Assembly: GCA_037179385.1 (NCBI GenBank)
Contig: CM074179.1
Coordinates: 30,571,903-30,635,902, forward strand
DNA length: 64,000 bases
From: Holothuria scabra
Lineage: Eukaryota > Echinodermata > Holothuroidea > Aspidochirotida > Holothuriidae
Direction of reading: 5' to 3'
The position numbers and the translations under genes are program-made. The notes beneath the pieces were generated by a model. The model searched no databases, was not told the origin of the DNA, and was given only the letters and a program-made list of their open reading frames with translations. How positions within the stretch are numbered: the first letter of the stretch is position 1; the number at the start of each line of letters is the position of its first letter. Below, in pieces: positions 30,407 to 43,302 of the stretch.

Positions 30407-33400
30407 CTGGAATGAAAAATAGAAATGTCTTTTAGCTTTTGTGATCACACACGAACATTTTCTATTCTTCTTGGTGTATACTGTAACATGGGGTTGAAAT
30501 ATGCGTTTAAAAGTTTTGCATGGTGGGGTTATGTTGGTCCTTTTGAGGAGTACTTCCGTTTTAAGGCATAGGGACTTGAAACAAACTAGCCGGGAATTGC
30601 GGCAAATGGTATAACATTACAGAAAAGAAGACCGAATAGAGTAAATACAATAATTAAACCTCGCGATGCTGTAAAATGTTCAACAGTTGGGGTTTCATTA
30701 ATTTTAGTTAAAAGTGTCGACACTTTAGAAAGCTTAATATAGCTGGTACTTTAGGTTAGGAAGTCATTGCAAAGAGGAAGTAGGTATGATGAGGATGGAA
30801 ATTGTTGCTTAACTTATACACATACACAGCTGAATGTGTGTGGCACAGAGGTGCCAATCATTATGCTGAGGAAGAAAAGAATATATTTCCAATTAGATTC
30901 TACGAATTTCAAAAGACAAATCGTGGCATAAAACAATTGGTATGCCCCCATTTTTATTATAGCTTGAGGCAAAATCTGAAGGAAAACAGTATTCACCACA
31001 ATCACTTAAATCCTCATGTCCCTTAAAAATATTAAATAATTTACTTTTAATTCCAAGTTGCTATAAAGCAATTCATTTAACGCATAGTAGGTACTTTAAG
31101 CAACTAATATTCCAGTAACACGTTAATTAAGTAAAGTAAAATGTAGCTGATGTTACATGTTGAAAGCGGTATGCATTATCGCACTGTCAACAATTGTACA
31201 TAGGTTGCTTTCTTATAACAGTTGAGCAAACATGGCACATGCTACACTGTTGAGGACGAAAATTGATAAAGGTTAGGCAAACCATCATAGTTTCTCCCAT
31301 TTGTTATAAACAAACTGCCCAATAAATTAAGCGGAGCCTGATAAAACATTTTGCACATGCTTCATATCTCCAACATTGAGTATTTTTTGCTTAAAATATA
31401 TCATACAAGGCCCCAGTTAATTCCATTTCATGCAGACAGCAGAATTCAGTGTTGGCACCAGAGCTCTGGTTCAGAGAGTCACCCCTGCACACACTTTTGA
31501 AATACCGGTGCTGCTAGTGGGCTGAAGGTCACAACCTTAGACATGAGTCACCAATTAATTCTCACAAAGGAGCAGTTCAAAGGAAACGTGGGATTGGGAG
31601 ACGACGCTCTCCCGTCCCTCTCAGTCCTTACGAACCAGTGGATTTATTGGTGAAGCATTGCACTTGCACTTAGTCTCCTTGGTCAACTCATCCGCTGGCT
31701 TTTAGTCGACTGATCGCACATGGTTAATAGTGTGTGATGTCTTGGGTATCTCGGTCCAACGTGAAAGTAATTACATGTTTCCCCTAATGCCTACAATATT
31801 GTGAAAAAGCTAGCGCTGTAGCGCACCTTAATATTTACCGCCCTCTGTTCTATTATTGCCCGTAATCTAGCAAAAGCCACAAGCCTTCTAGCCAATCGTA
31901 TAATACTTACTGGAAAACCCCGTCAGTGCATTCCGTTCGGTAAAGGACCGGTAAATGCTCTATTACTGGAGTACATTTAGCAGATTCATTCAACATTGTG
32001 CAATTTTTACAATCACATACTGCATGATACAAGAACTCGGGAATCCTGAAGAGTGACAAAACAAAATCAATTCAGTAAAACAAGTTTACTCATGTGGGGA
32101 TGGCATTTGATGGTCTTACGTGCAATCAAGGACGTTGGTTGTGCATATTCCTCTTTAAGTATCACACACAGAAATGCTCCAAATTAAATATCAATAATTT
32201 TAGCATCATAAACACATGTTGTCAAATATAAAGTTTCTTCTGGGCATGCATTTTCAGTGTAAAATATTAGGTAGAGTTAAATTACACATCAGTTTTATAC
32301 TTCAACGATTACCACATAAATATAAATTACATTTTGAAAATCTGCTTTAGTAAATTTCATATGATTGGTTACAGTTATTTAATGTCCTTCTCCGCTATAA
32401 TCCCCTTATTTGGTTCGTGGAATCACTTACCAATTAGAGTAATGCCGCCTGCGTCTATTTCCACATTTTTAAACACCTTTCTTACTTTATCCAACCTCCC
32501 GACATGTTACGTGGGAAAAACGAATTTTTTTGGATTTTCCTGATATTGTTACATTTCCAACATGTGGTAATGCAGGACAAAGTATGGCACTTTGGAAAAC
32601 TTGATCACAGTTTCATCAAAAACACAAATTGTCATAGGTTAAATCACAAACTTTCTCATTCCACCTTAGTTTTGAACAGTTTGACACTGTGTGTCAAATG
32701 TGGTGTAGGAACGTTTGCCACACAATATATTTGTAAGAGTAGAAAAAACTCACCTGTTCCGATTGCCAGTGTCTTTTTCATAGTGCCATGGGCAAGATGA
32801 ACTATTGTTGATATCTTCCCCAAGACGATACGAATCTCCATGTATCGGACACGTTTCATTTGCTTTGACTTGGTCGTTAAGATATTCCTTTGACGTATCA
32901 CTGTCAGTTTCATTCCAAGGGTCTGTGCACATCGTAGAAGCTGGAAGAGTTATCCCGGCTGTTACTTCGGTTTGGGTGGTACGGGTTGGGGTGGTTTGGG
33001 CTGTACGGTCAGGTGTTTTTGTTTCCGGTGGGACATCCTCTATAACATCAACAGGTGTAAAGATTTCCCTAGGGTTGGCCCTACACACTGCCATCAGACA
33101 TATAGTCCACGTGAAAACAGTTTTTACCTGGCCAAAAATATACGTATTATAATTATTTTTACAGTCTTGAACATCACTTCAAACAAAATATTGAACCTTT
33201 CTTGCCATCAATTAGGTCAAACCACTGCTTGATCAGTTTGAGTGCAACAGTACACTATCTTCCGTTACTTGTGTTCAATGTTTATAAAGCAATGTATCGA
33301 ATCTACGTTTTAACCTAACATCACGTCTGATACTGTTGCCCTATGACAATATATACAAACTAAAAGCTAATACGGTACATCTGCTTATTACGTTTGTCTG

Positions 33401-34865
33401 TAAGGAATAATATGCTTTGTGATAAAGGGAACTTTAAAGAACATAAAGCGCAAACATATTTGGGAAAACCCCATTTTTTTAAAAAGGAAGATATTTTGTT
33501 GTTTTATAACACTATGGCATATACTTCATTCGGTGGTCAAGGCAACGGCTAACCAGGTAGTTTCTGTCAGTTTGAAAAGGGTCCATTTTGTTTGTTTACA
33601 AGATAGGCCCATAATCACGGTTGCTTAGAGTTCGTTAACTGCAATTTTACCCCTTGATCATAGTTGCGTTTGGTTAAAGTCATTTAAAACGCACAGCTTT
33701 TGTGGATTGGTGCTCGAATCTACCGTTTGCCTTTATTCTTAAGTAAATTTAATAACCAATAAAGTCAATGTAGCTATCACCCAATAATTTAATCTAAATG
33801 GTTTTAGTCATAGGATGCCACTTGTCAGATTGTTATGAAGTCACTTAAGCAGACTAAAGAGGAAAAAAATGGATTTTTTGGGAGGGAAAGGTGGATTTTA
33901 TACCTTTATATCATACACTAACTAATAATGCGAGGTAACCATTCATAAGGCAGCAAAATAATTGTACATGTGTTAGAGCTATTGGCTTTAGTTGATGGAA
34001 CGACTGCTGCATTCTTAATCCAACAAATAGTTGGGGACCGTTTAAATGAGGAAAGATTTGCCACAGATTATCATCCCTTACCCACCTGCGTTGTTAACGT
34101 CAGATAGTTGTATTATTTGGACAGTGGCGTAGCCACGGGGAAGGGGTTTTTTTTTTTGGGGGGGGGGGAGGTTAGAGCCCCCATGACCCAAACTTACAAT
34201 GCATAAAACCTAAAACAGCAGATTTGTCTCTCTATCCTTAGACTTGTCCTTCATATCGTGCCCCAAACCCTCCCCACCAGATGACATTAAAACACCTTCC
34301 CCATGACACAATTCTGTCGGCGCACCTGTACTTGGGTGTCATAATATGAATTGTTCACACACTGTTAAATTATAAAAAATGTTGAACTATCCTCCTTTTA
34401 CACTGTTAAAAAGATCACAATTGGCTGTCTGGAGGAGTAAAAGGGCAAACCTTACATTTCTTTAATAACTTTGCTTCAAAAGAGCAATAACCTGAGTGAC
34501 AACAAGACTCACAACGATGAACCTCATTACGTTTAGACCTCCCCTTGCAACATTGATTACTTTCAGCCTCGTTTCAGACGAGCTTTAAAAGCACTACTAG
34601 GCCGAAAAACTGAAGGAAATATATAAAATAAAAAATGAAACATGAAGACTTTACTTGTTATAATTTCACAGATTCGTTTAAGACGCTTAGTTACAAAAAT
34701 GTTTAGGCAGTCTTAATTGAATTAAATATAGAGTATCGAATAAAAGTGAGAACATAAGTCAGAGAAAAGTGGTAACAATAAGTCCATGATCTATTCAAGG
34801 GATCTATAACGTGCATTGTGATCACATTAGAAATTTCTCTTTACACATACCTTCTTCAGCAGCAT
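30343..34865 (-). CDS. IL17: Interleukin-17-like cytokine, complete four-exon gene
   Basis: The exons on the minus strand are 34865-34851, 33127-32754, 32045-31911 and 30406-30343. All introns are GT..AG, the phases agree (0, 2, 2), and the sum is 588 nt, 195 aa plus TAA. Residues 1-22 form a signal peptide (Lys-Lys then a hydrophobic core ending AVCRA). Residues 23-115 are a Thr/Pro/Asp-rich extension with several N-x-S/T sequons. The IL-17 domain starts at SSSCPWHYEKD (114-124), continues RIPEFLYHAVCDCKNC (130-145) and LPVLYRTEC (161-169), and ends SVACVC (184-189). CPW, NRxP, AxCxC..C, PVLxR and VxCxC are the landmarks of IL-17 family cystine-knot cytokines. The role is presumably innate immune signalling through IL-17 receptors; receptor and target cells are inference. 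Confidence 0.95.
31911..32045 (-). CDS. IL17: IL-17-like exon 3: cysteine core
   Basis: This 135-nt exon lies between a CACTCTTCAG acceptor and a GTAAGT donor. It encodes IPEFLYHAVCDCKNC, a cysteine at AKCTP, and PVLYRTECTDGVF. It completes the split Arg of the NRxP motif and ends in phase 2. It holds two sequons (NCT, NES). Confidence 0.93.
32754..33127 (-). CDS. IL17: IL-17-like exon 2: signal core, Thr-rich extension, CPW motif
   Basis: The exon follows a TATTTTTGGCCAG acceptor and ends before GTGAGT in phase 2. It encodes the signal core, the Thr/Pro-rich extension and SCPWHYEKDTGNRN. A downstream methionine codon at 33094 is inside the signal peptide and is not the start. Confidence 0.9.
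34122..34328. mobile_element. Possible small hAT-like MITE
   Basis: It starts CAGTGGCGTAGCC and ends near GGCGCACCTG. The flanks TATTTGGA and TACTTGGG match at 6 of 8. A T-run/G-run follows the left end as in related copies. The right terminal repeat is weak. It lies in intron 1 of the IL-17-like gene. Confidence 0.35.
34851..34865 (-). CDS. IL17: IL-17-like exon 1: five codons, start of signal peptide
   Basis: ATG CTG CTG AAG AAG is followed directly by the donor GTATGT, phase 0. An in-frame TAG stop lies upstream at 34881-34883, so this ATG is the first available. It supplies the basic n-region of the signal peptide, whose hydrophobic core lies in the next exon. Confidence 0.75.
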
Positions 34866-34976
34866 TATACTTAAATTCAACTAAGTCAACTTTTAAAATT
34901 CCTTCGCAGAATGATTTCGTGTCCTTTATTGGCGCTTTTTAAGACAGATTCTGAGTCCCTTTCATTGTTCAAAAGA

Positions 34977-34983
34977 TTTTATA
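34977..34983 (-). promoter_or_regulatory. TATA-like box upstream of the IL-17-like gene
   Basis: TATAAAA on the minus strand lies about 112 bp upstream of the ATG at 34865. This would give a 5' UTR of roughly 80 bases. Position and sequence fit a core promoter, but AT-rich DNA makes chance matches common. Confidence 0.35.
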
Positions 34984-36385
34984 CTTGGTAGAATTTTTGT
35001 ATTCCCACTCAAATCCTTTTAATGTATGCAATGGGGTTGTTTAATTAGGAAATGATTCGTGGTACATTTTTCACTGATTACAAAATCCTTAAATTAGTAC
35101 TAGGGAAAGCCCCTCAATCCTATTCCTAAGTACGTAGGCATTTACAAGTTGTAATCAACTTCAACAATAAGTGTTGAATGGAATTAATTTTAAGAAATCA
35201 TCAACATTCCGTCTGTACTTTAAACAAATCTAAAGCGAGATAATACCAAAGGGTCTGTGGTTTTTTTTTTACGAAATTCTTAAAATTTTATTTAGTTCAA
35301 AGGTTTACATGGTATTTATTAACGGGAAAGGCTGATATATTGTTGTAATGTTCGATGCATTTTCATGGATGAGGAAGTAAAACGTATTCACAGTAAAGGG
35401 ACAAATGTGTAAAGGTCAGGGTCATAAGTTAAATTTTACAACCGTATGGATGTTCTATCCATTTCCCTTATAATAAAAAGAAGTATAATCTTCAAATAAT
35501 GAAGATTATGTTGCTGTTTGAATCTTAAAAAGGGGGAAATATTATGTTTTATTAATCTTTTAATATGCTGAGATTGGTGAAAGCTCAAAGAAGAAGAGCG
35601 GTAGTAATTTATTTGTTTTTGGAAGAAGGTAGTAGCATTCAAAATACTGGAATGTGATTGATACTAGTAACTCAGAAATAAGTGATATGAAGTTTCCAGT
35701 ATGCAAGATTGTGAGTATCGCATATGACCTAATTGGTAGACATTTGCGATCAGTTTTTTCCTTTCTGTTAGAACAGATATAAAGATTTCTTTTTACATCT
35801 TTGATCGTTTCAATGTAAATCTACATTGATTAATCTTGACAACTGTAGAGTTACTCAATTCTTCATTTTTAAGAAGCACCAGTCGTTATCTAATGAATGT
35901 TATGCCTGCCGTCACATCAATAAGGATCAAAAGAGATGAGTTGGGATTATGTTGGTTTATGTAATTTTTGTTTTACATCCATATCAGCCAAGTGCCATAG
36001 TGAAGAGATTTTTGTTACAAATCATTTTCCAAACATATTTTATAGGGGTGGATTAACCACCATTTTAGCTTGAAAAGATGGTTCGTATTGTTTTGGTCAG
36101 CAGGTCTAATGCCGTTGCAAGACTCCTGAGTGAGGCAAAACTTCTTTCCGGGCGAATATTTTCAGGGAAGGGACAAATGTTTACAAAAACATTAAATCAC
36201 TGGCAAACATTAGAGTCTAGAGCGAAAAAAAAAAACGTTTTCAAGGGGTTTATCACCTACTTGGCTACTGTCCTGCTTTTCACTCATGACTTATCCAGGT
36301 TAGTGAACGGTTTCCTTTTTTGTTAGCTTGTTAGGTAGATAACTTGTAGGACATGTGATTTGCACGTGACCATTGTCTGGGCAAT
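34984..36385. other. Upstream flank of the IL-17-like gene, no gene identified
   Basis: This stretch is AT-rich with no exon that could be supported on either strand. Confidence 0.4.
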
Positions 36386-36511
36386 GGTGGATTCTACCTC
36401 ATTCATTCTGTGGGATGGTGGATTCAATGTATTGAGTCTGTGGAACACGTGGATTTTACTTCATTCATTTTGTGAGTGGGGTGGATTCATTCTCATTCAT
36501 TCCAAATGATG
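36386..36511. repeat. Four-unit minisatellite, about 31 bp per unit
   Basis: Diverged units start at 36386, 36417, 36448 and 36480. Each begins GTGGATT and most contain TCATTCATT followed by a TGTG-rich end. Confidence 0.7.
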
Positions 36512-38590
36512 GATGGACAGTGCCGGACTGAGGAATGGGCAACTTGGGCAGTTGCCAATGGGCCTCTACGTACAACAGGGTCTCTACATACTTCATCAAA
36601 ATACACAAAGAAAACAAATTTAAAAAACAAACAAAAACAAAATGAACACAAATGTAAGCAGAGGCGTCTGGCCTATTGGGGCCTTGAGGCTTCCCCAATT
36701 TTTTCAAGGGTGTCATAAAGGTGTGCCTGAAAATGAATTTTAAAAATCCTTAATATGTCTAGGTACCACGCGAAATTGTTTTAGAGAAATAAAGCTTAAT
36801 GAAAGTATGTTAACTGTAGTACCACAATTAGTCAAATTTTATAGGTGGTCTGCTCTTAGGACCATCAAACATTCAAACAGGGCTTTCAAACATTCAGCTT
36901 GAGACTCACGCATTTCGACGTAACCTCAAGTTCTTACGATGAATGTCTCCATTTAGTACAAGCGCTCATTTGTGAGTTATAACACAATCGATTTGGCATG
37001 CAGATGTGGATTTCTTGCTTTTGAACAAGTGACAATTCCGACCACTGTCTATTCTTGATATATTACCAGTCATTTCTTGGACATAATTTCAACATCAGTC
37101 GCATAACATTCACATGCATGCATTGAATAATTCACTACAATGCAATCTGCCAGTGCTGCCAAAGCTTTTATTTGGTCCGCCTTGGAGATCAAAAGGTGTA
37201 CCTCTTTTGAAGAATCACTTTGAACAAAGTTTCCCCGAGCATGCTGTGTCCATTGATGCATTATTCAATGGTAACTTGCTGACAAATAGCAACATAAACA
37301 TAGCCATTTCCGGCTGCCTGGGGTCACGAATTTTGTAAAATGCTCTCTACGCTTAGTGCGAACCGATGGTTTCGCTCCGCTTAGATATTCTTCTTGGCAT
37401 CTGATCATGGTTGCTCGTTGGTACTGAAAGATGTGGTAGTGCGGTAACCTGTTAATTTGCCTGCTGAAAAGGTGGTGGCGACCTGTCCAACTGTATTCAG
37501 AAAGGTGGTAGCAAACTGCTAATTTGTACTGGAAATTAAGCGCGCAAACAGGCTTACGAACACTGTTAAGAAAATTCTTGAACAAACTTACAAACTACCG
37601 GCACTGCACCATCTTGCATCTAATTCCCCCTCCCAAAAATGGACTAACTCTGAAGGGTGAGGATGTGCCTCACCTTGACCCCTCCCCCAGGCCGACCATT
37701 ATTGGGTTCTGTGGGCACCGGTGGGGAACGTAAAGAAGATATAGATCGGTTAATATAGCTGATACCATGATAATAAGATGATCTTTTGTTTGATAGCAAA
37801 TGAAAAAAACACCAAATTTTAAAGGTGAGGAACTGGCCCTGAAACAAGCCTGTAAACTCACACAGAGAGACTTCGTTTTGTCCGAAGTTAACTGGCATTT
37901 GATTTTATCTGATTTGAACATGACAACATTCCGAAATTTCGGTTTGTGACCTTACTCGATACTTTGGTTTCGAAACAAGAATACTCAAATGTTCCATTTA
38001 GCAGATAAAATGAATATGCATTTACAGGAATTTAGAAAAAGACGGTTGTAATTGTCATGATATTATGTTGAAGAATTATTTCAACTGAATATGCATGGCT
38101 AAAAATTCCATGATACAAAGAACATTTCTGAAAATGCTGTATGAATATACTTTAATTGACCCAACAGTATGTTATAAGAATATTGATCATGACCTCTCGA
38201 ATAAATTCTTGCCTCCTACTTGTTCTTCTCCTTAGCCGTTTCAATGTTAAGTTCTACAGAAGTACTGAAATCCGGTAGAGTTTCTAACTGTGTAACTTGT
38301 TAGAAACTATCACTTGATCTACATCCCGAAACTTTTAGAATTGATGATGAAAATATTAATTTCGTCAATGAAAGTTGACCTTTCTTCAACTTATTGACGA
38401 TAATTATTACAGTTTATATTTCGTAATAAATTTGTTTTATTACAAGGATCGGTTACCTTCGAATGAAATATGAAAGTAAAGTCTTGTATAAACACTTCTG
38501 ATTACGATCAAATATCTTTGTATTGAATCGTGGCGGATATAAAGGCGATGATTAATCTTTTTATCGAATTGGTCTTTGCGTCAAATCGAG
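36512..38590. other. No gene; one hAT-motif fragment
   Basis: At about 37300-37400 the minus strand contains TCTAAGCGGAGCG..ACCATCGG and CCGGAAATGGC, matching the internal motif of the hAT-like elements. At about 36658 GCAGAGGCGTCTGGCC resembles an element end. Nothing else was recognised. Confidence 0.45.
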
Positions 38591-38715
38591 ACTGACTGCA
38601 TGGTCAAGTGGCTAGAGCATATGACTTGCAGTCGGCATGTCTGGAGTGAAAGACCGCGGCCGGCCCGACGTAAATCAAATAGTTAGAAACTGGGCCGTAT
38701 AATTCCGTTTAACTA
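38591..38715 (+). mobile_element. tRNA-derived SINE, internally deleted (copy d)
   Basis: The head GACTGCATGGTCAAGTGG..AGAGCAT is followed, after a deletion of most of the body, by AATAGTTAGAAACTGGGCCGT from the SINE 3' region. Confidence 0.6.
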
Positions 38716-41700
38716 CAACTCTGTTTCAAAACTCTATGGTCTCTATGAATTGTTAGGACCGTTATCAAACTGTGTTTAGACTTTACGCTGATTGTCTAAA
38801 GTCTCCCTACTTTCCTTTTTTACTGCATAGAGCATCGATACACTTCGTTCTCTTTTTATGGGGTCCGCTGGCGTCATATATATGGGTTGGGTGAATACAT
38901 CTGTGTCAGGCTCTAATCAGAGATCAACTCCCCGCTCTAATCACATTTCAGTGATTTTCATCGTGAGTTTGTTTTCTGGCGCAATGTATCGTACCATGTG
39001 CCCCAATAAGATATCTGACTGTGTACGTTTGTTGGGAAATGATCGGATTTTCTTCCCGTAAAGAGCAGTACATCTGTGCCTTCCGAATGTTATGTTAGAT
39101 GTTAGTCTGTATTTATTGTGCCTGTACTTTGTGCCACCGATTAAAACCTAAAGAATGAAACAAAGTAAAGTTTTTTTTCAGTTTGAGGACTGGACACAAC
39201 AAGAGTGTTCCTAATTCAAAGAAAATTACGGCAATACTTAATTCAATGTCTATTCAAAAGTTCAAATACACTCTAAGTCTTGTCGTTTGGCCTAAACCTT
39301 TTTGGGATGTTACTATACACCTTGACTTCAATGGTAAAAAGTCTCAACAAAGACTGTTCATAATTTGGGGTTTTCAAAGAACCTTCGCTAAATACATTCC
39401 TTGCTAAAACTAATCGTTTTGGCTCATTTATCCAGTTCATTGTTTGCCAAAAAACCAGGAAATGAAATTGAATACTTTTAAGGTGCCAGGTAACACAAAA
39501 CGTCCTTAAAAAGTGATTGATGAGTAATTAAACGTTAACAGGCACGTATTAAAAATGGTTTGTTTTACTTGGCGTGGATCACTTCTCCATAAGAGCAAGA
39601 TCAGTCCCCCAAACTTATTTTCAAGCAACGCAAAGTCTAAAAAATCCTCCTTACTTTTCAAAGTATCTTGCATAAAATTTAAGAACTTCAGTTTTGTAAA
39701 AACAAGTAAAAAAACCAAGCAGTTCTGCCTAGTAAATTTCACATTTCAGGAGGAAAAAATTGTCATATGAGTATCAAGGGTAAAACTCAGGATAAATAAT
39801 GAAAGGGAAAATCTATTACACTACTCCAAGTTAACTGACTGCTCTTGCCCTTAAAAGTGTTTCCCAATTACAACATGTACATGAATTTCTTTTCCTTCTT
39901 CCCTTACATTTTAATTACACGTTAATTTTTTTTCTACATTTTCTTCCTTTTCCATTCCTTCTTATTCCTTTCCCACACTTGATCTATCTGTCTTATTTCA
40001 TACCTTTCTAAAGTTTTTTTTCGAACGCTTACCAAAATAAGAATAAATGAAACTGTTTAAATATAAATTCCAGGCACGCAAGTTGTTGGTTTTGACACTT
40101 TTACATTAAAACCAACGTTTTGACGCCGAGCCTTGTCTATTTTTACTTACGTTGTTATTGCCGGGCTCAAAAAGCAACAAATCACTGAGGCAAGACACAA
40201 AGATTATTGCCAAGCCGGAATAATCATTGTTTACCAAACTTTTAATACGAAGCAACATGTTTCTGCATGAACTGGTTTGCTTTGGCAAGGTGTTACGTCA
40301 TATTAGGGTATCGTATGGGATGGGTGGTTAAGATTGTTATGAACTGATGTAATACTGTATGTTAAGATATAGTATTTTATGATCTAAAGCATATCATGAC
40401 TTTGACAAAGTATGGGGTCATGTTGGTCACTGTCTTTCTATCTAACGACTAAGAGAGCCTCGCGCCATACAACAACCGCTGTCTACAATGCTAACAGAAC
40501 GGTAGAATCGACTGGGAGCTTGAAGAGACTCTACTTGCTGTGTTACTTTAATGGTGTTAGTATAGACTGAATTCAATATATCAAGTAACGTTTCAGAAGT
40601 TTTCATGAATCATTTGCATCATAAATAGAGGAAACGTTAGTCAGCTTGGTCAATTTAAACTACAAATTACTAGGGAGACAGCATTTTGAAACTACCAAAG
40701 TATATTACCGGTGGAATAAGATTATACTACGTAAAGACACCTCGTGATTCTCACCTTTGTACAATACTGCACACGAATACGCCAATAAAATCAAGAAAGT
40801 GCAACGGTTAGAAAGAGAAGTTCCATTGTTTGTATTCACGTGAACATTGTCGACTACGGAGAACCACAGAAAATCAAGTAATCACATACAGATGTTGTGT
40901 CAGGATATTAAGAACCATATTTTGAAAACTTACCAATACTAGGCAGTCTTTCCTTCCTCTTAACACTTTCAAGTAATTCCAGTTTCAAGGTGCTTTGAAT
41001 AGAACGGGAACATAATCACAATTTATTGAGCAATCTGGTATGATTCAAAATTCCAAAAAGTGTTTACTCAATAGCAAGTGTCGTACATGTGGCTGGGTGG
41101 TTATCATATTCTTCGCATTTCATTTTCCGCACACATTAGAAAACCATGTATGAAAAGAATTGCCAAGGTCGAATTTTTTTATGTTAAATGTAAAACATTG
41201 TATTTGGCGTGTCGTCCATATGGTCAGAGGGGCCTGCCGTGACCCTTTTTAAGTTTTAAACGTACTGCAGTCTTGCACCACTACAGAACTAAATGCGTTA
41301 TTAACTAGAACAACGCATTTGCTTGCAAATACAGTGTGGTCTGGTTTAATAGAATGACTGTGTCTTAGCCTAACGTATAATTACAATACTGATACTAATA
41401 GGCCTATATGATTGTGGCCAAGCTATATTCATAGAGTAGGATTATCCTGTTCTATGGCTATAACGTTACTAGTACGCTAGTAATGACCATCGGCGTTCGA
41501 AGCAAAAAGAATACACTAAATATAATACTAACAAAGTCGGTAACGCAACCCACGAAACCTACCAAAGCGAGCACACCTGGACTATTTTGACATCTTTATT
41601 CTTACTGCAAACCTCAAAAGACTTCATTAGGCCACGTATGAAGTTCTAGTTCAACATAAAACAGCATCCATCAGTTTCCCCAGGTGACAATTTTTCTGAA

Positions 41701-43210
41701 AGGGTTTGCTTAACGCTGGTTCGAACAGACGATAGTAACCTGCGCAGCTAGGTGTTAGCTAGCTCCTTCTCTCTCACAACATGTATGCGGTGTTAGGAAC
41801 AGGACCCAAAGAAGCACTCAACTGTGAGGTGCAGGGGTATATGTATCGCGTTGGTGATTGGCATCGGCGTAACTTACGCACGACTAAGTCAAGTTATGTT
41901 TTGTATGGAGTCACTTTGTTTACTTTGAGAGCAATGTAAACACAGAAGTGCACTCAAGTAAAAAATATTCAAGAGTTCACAAGAAGCCGTGCTGACTATT
42001 GTAGTCTGTTGAATTTGGGGTTTCCTCCCTGTAATCTTCAGAGCTTCGGGTAAACATCTGTACTGAATTACTATGTACTATTTTTATGTTAATTATGTAG
42101 AAAGCTGATCTGTATTATAACTTTCGGACAGTCATGACTCCCAGTCGAAATTTAGTGTTGTAAAAGTTCGTTTAAACTGGATTGTAATAAGTTGCAACTT
42201 AGTTACAGGGAAAATTGATGCTACTTTAATAAAATGCTTGCAAGGGCGGAAAAGGAACGTATTAAAAAGAAGGGTTCAAGAAGAGTTTTTGGATTAAAAT
42301 TTGAACTTTGGAACTGACCCCATTTGCCACCGACGCGAAGTTTAAGAGGCACCCTAGTTTTTTCACGACAGGAAACGAAGATTGACGGTATGAAGCTAAA
42401 GCATGGTCGTCACCAAGGGGAAGGGGGAGGGGTGTGCAAACGACCCCCTTGTGAGTTTTTTTTTTACAGAAATAGAAAGAGGATTTCTTCTAGTATATAT
42501 AAAGTAAAAGTTTCTTTTAAGATGTTGAATACCTAACCTCGCTGCAATTACATAAGGAGTCCCCCGAATTACCATTTCATCCTTTACTTTTAGTAAAGTG
42601 CTGTCCTCAAGTCCTATTATTGGCTATATGAAGCTACACCTTTCCATAGTATTATAATCATATATCTTATAGTACTTGTCGTGAAATACCCTTAAATGAT
42701 ATTTTTTAATGGTGCAAAATATTAAAACTATGTTAGAACGATGCGTTTATCTTTTGAATTTTGTTCATTTGGTGGGTAATCTGCTTCATGTCAGTACAGG
42801 CTCAGTATAACTTAATAAAAAAATGGAAGAGCAACTGCGGGACATTTCAAATTGACTTTAAATCTCAGTGAAAAAAGGTCCAAGGATGATAGTATTGTTG
42901 TAGTAGTCGACTGTTCTGAAGGTTTTAACATAACTAAACACATAAAACCTGTAAAGTAGGTTGCCCTGCCTAGATTTTGACTCCTATCTCACTGAGTGCA
43001 TACCATATGCTTGTCTGTGTTAAATATCCACCTTTGACTCAACGTTGCTTTATGTCAGTAATAAGTTGTTTTTTCACTTGATCGGATAGTACTATGAAGA
43101 TCCCACCAAAATCTGTCCAGTCGAAGTCCTTTCAGGTTTAGAAAATGATGATACCGATATGTACGGTAAGGAATAAATCGTATTTGGCCGACTACTATGA
43201 TGAATAAACC
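38716..43210. other. No gene identified over 4.5 kb
   Basis: Only short open frames without motifs were seen. There is a patch of AAGGGGAAGGGGGAGGGG at about 42414. Confidence 0.4.
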
Positions 43211-43302
43211 GTCGAGACTCTAAATTGGAAAAGTAACGGACGAGGAGAAGTCGAGTCCGTTTTTCCTCTCGTCCGTTATGTTACTAATTTGGAGTTGAGA
43301 TG
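43211..43302. mobile_element. Foldback MITE copy (related to 18061-18177)
   Basis: The arms GTCGAGACTCTAAATTGG..AACGGACGAG and CTCGTCCGTTATG..AATTTGGAGTTGAG are imperfect inverted repeats separated by about 15 bp. The same words occur at 18061-18177. Confidence 0.55.

Noticed and set aside
35102..35112. GGGAAAGCCCC as an NF-kappaB site upstream of the IL-17-like gene
   Set aside because: It departs from the GGGRNNYYCC consensus at one position and stands alone; not enough to claim regulation.
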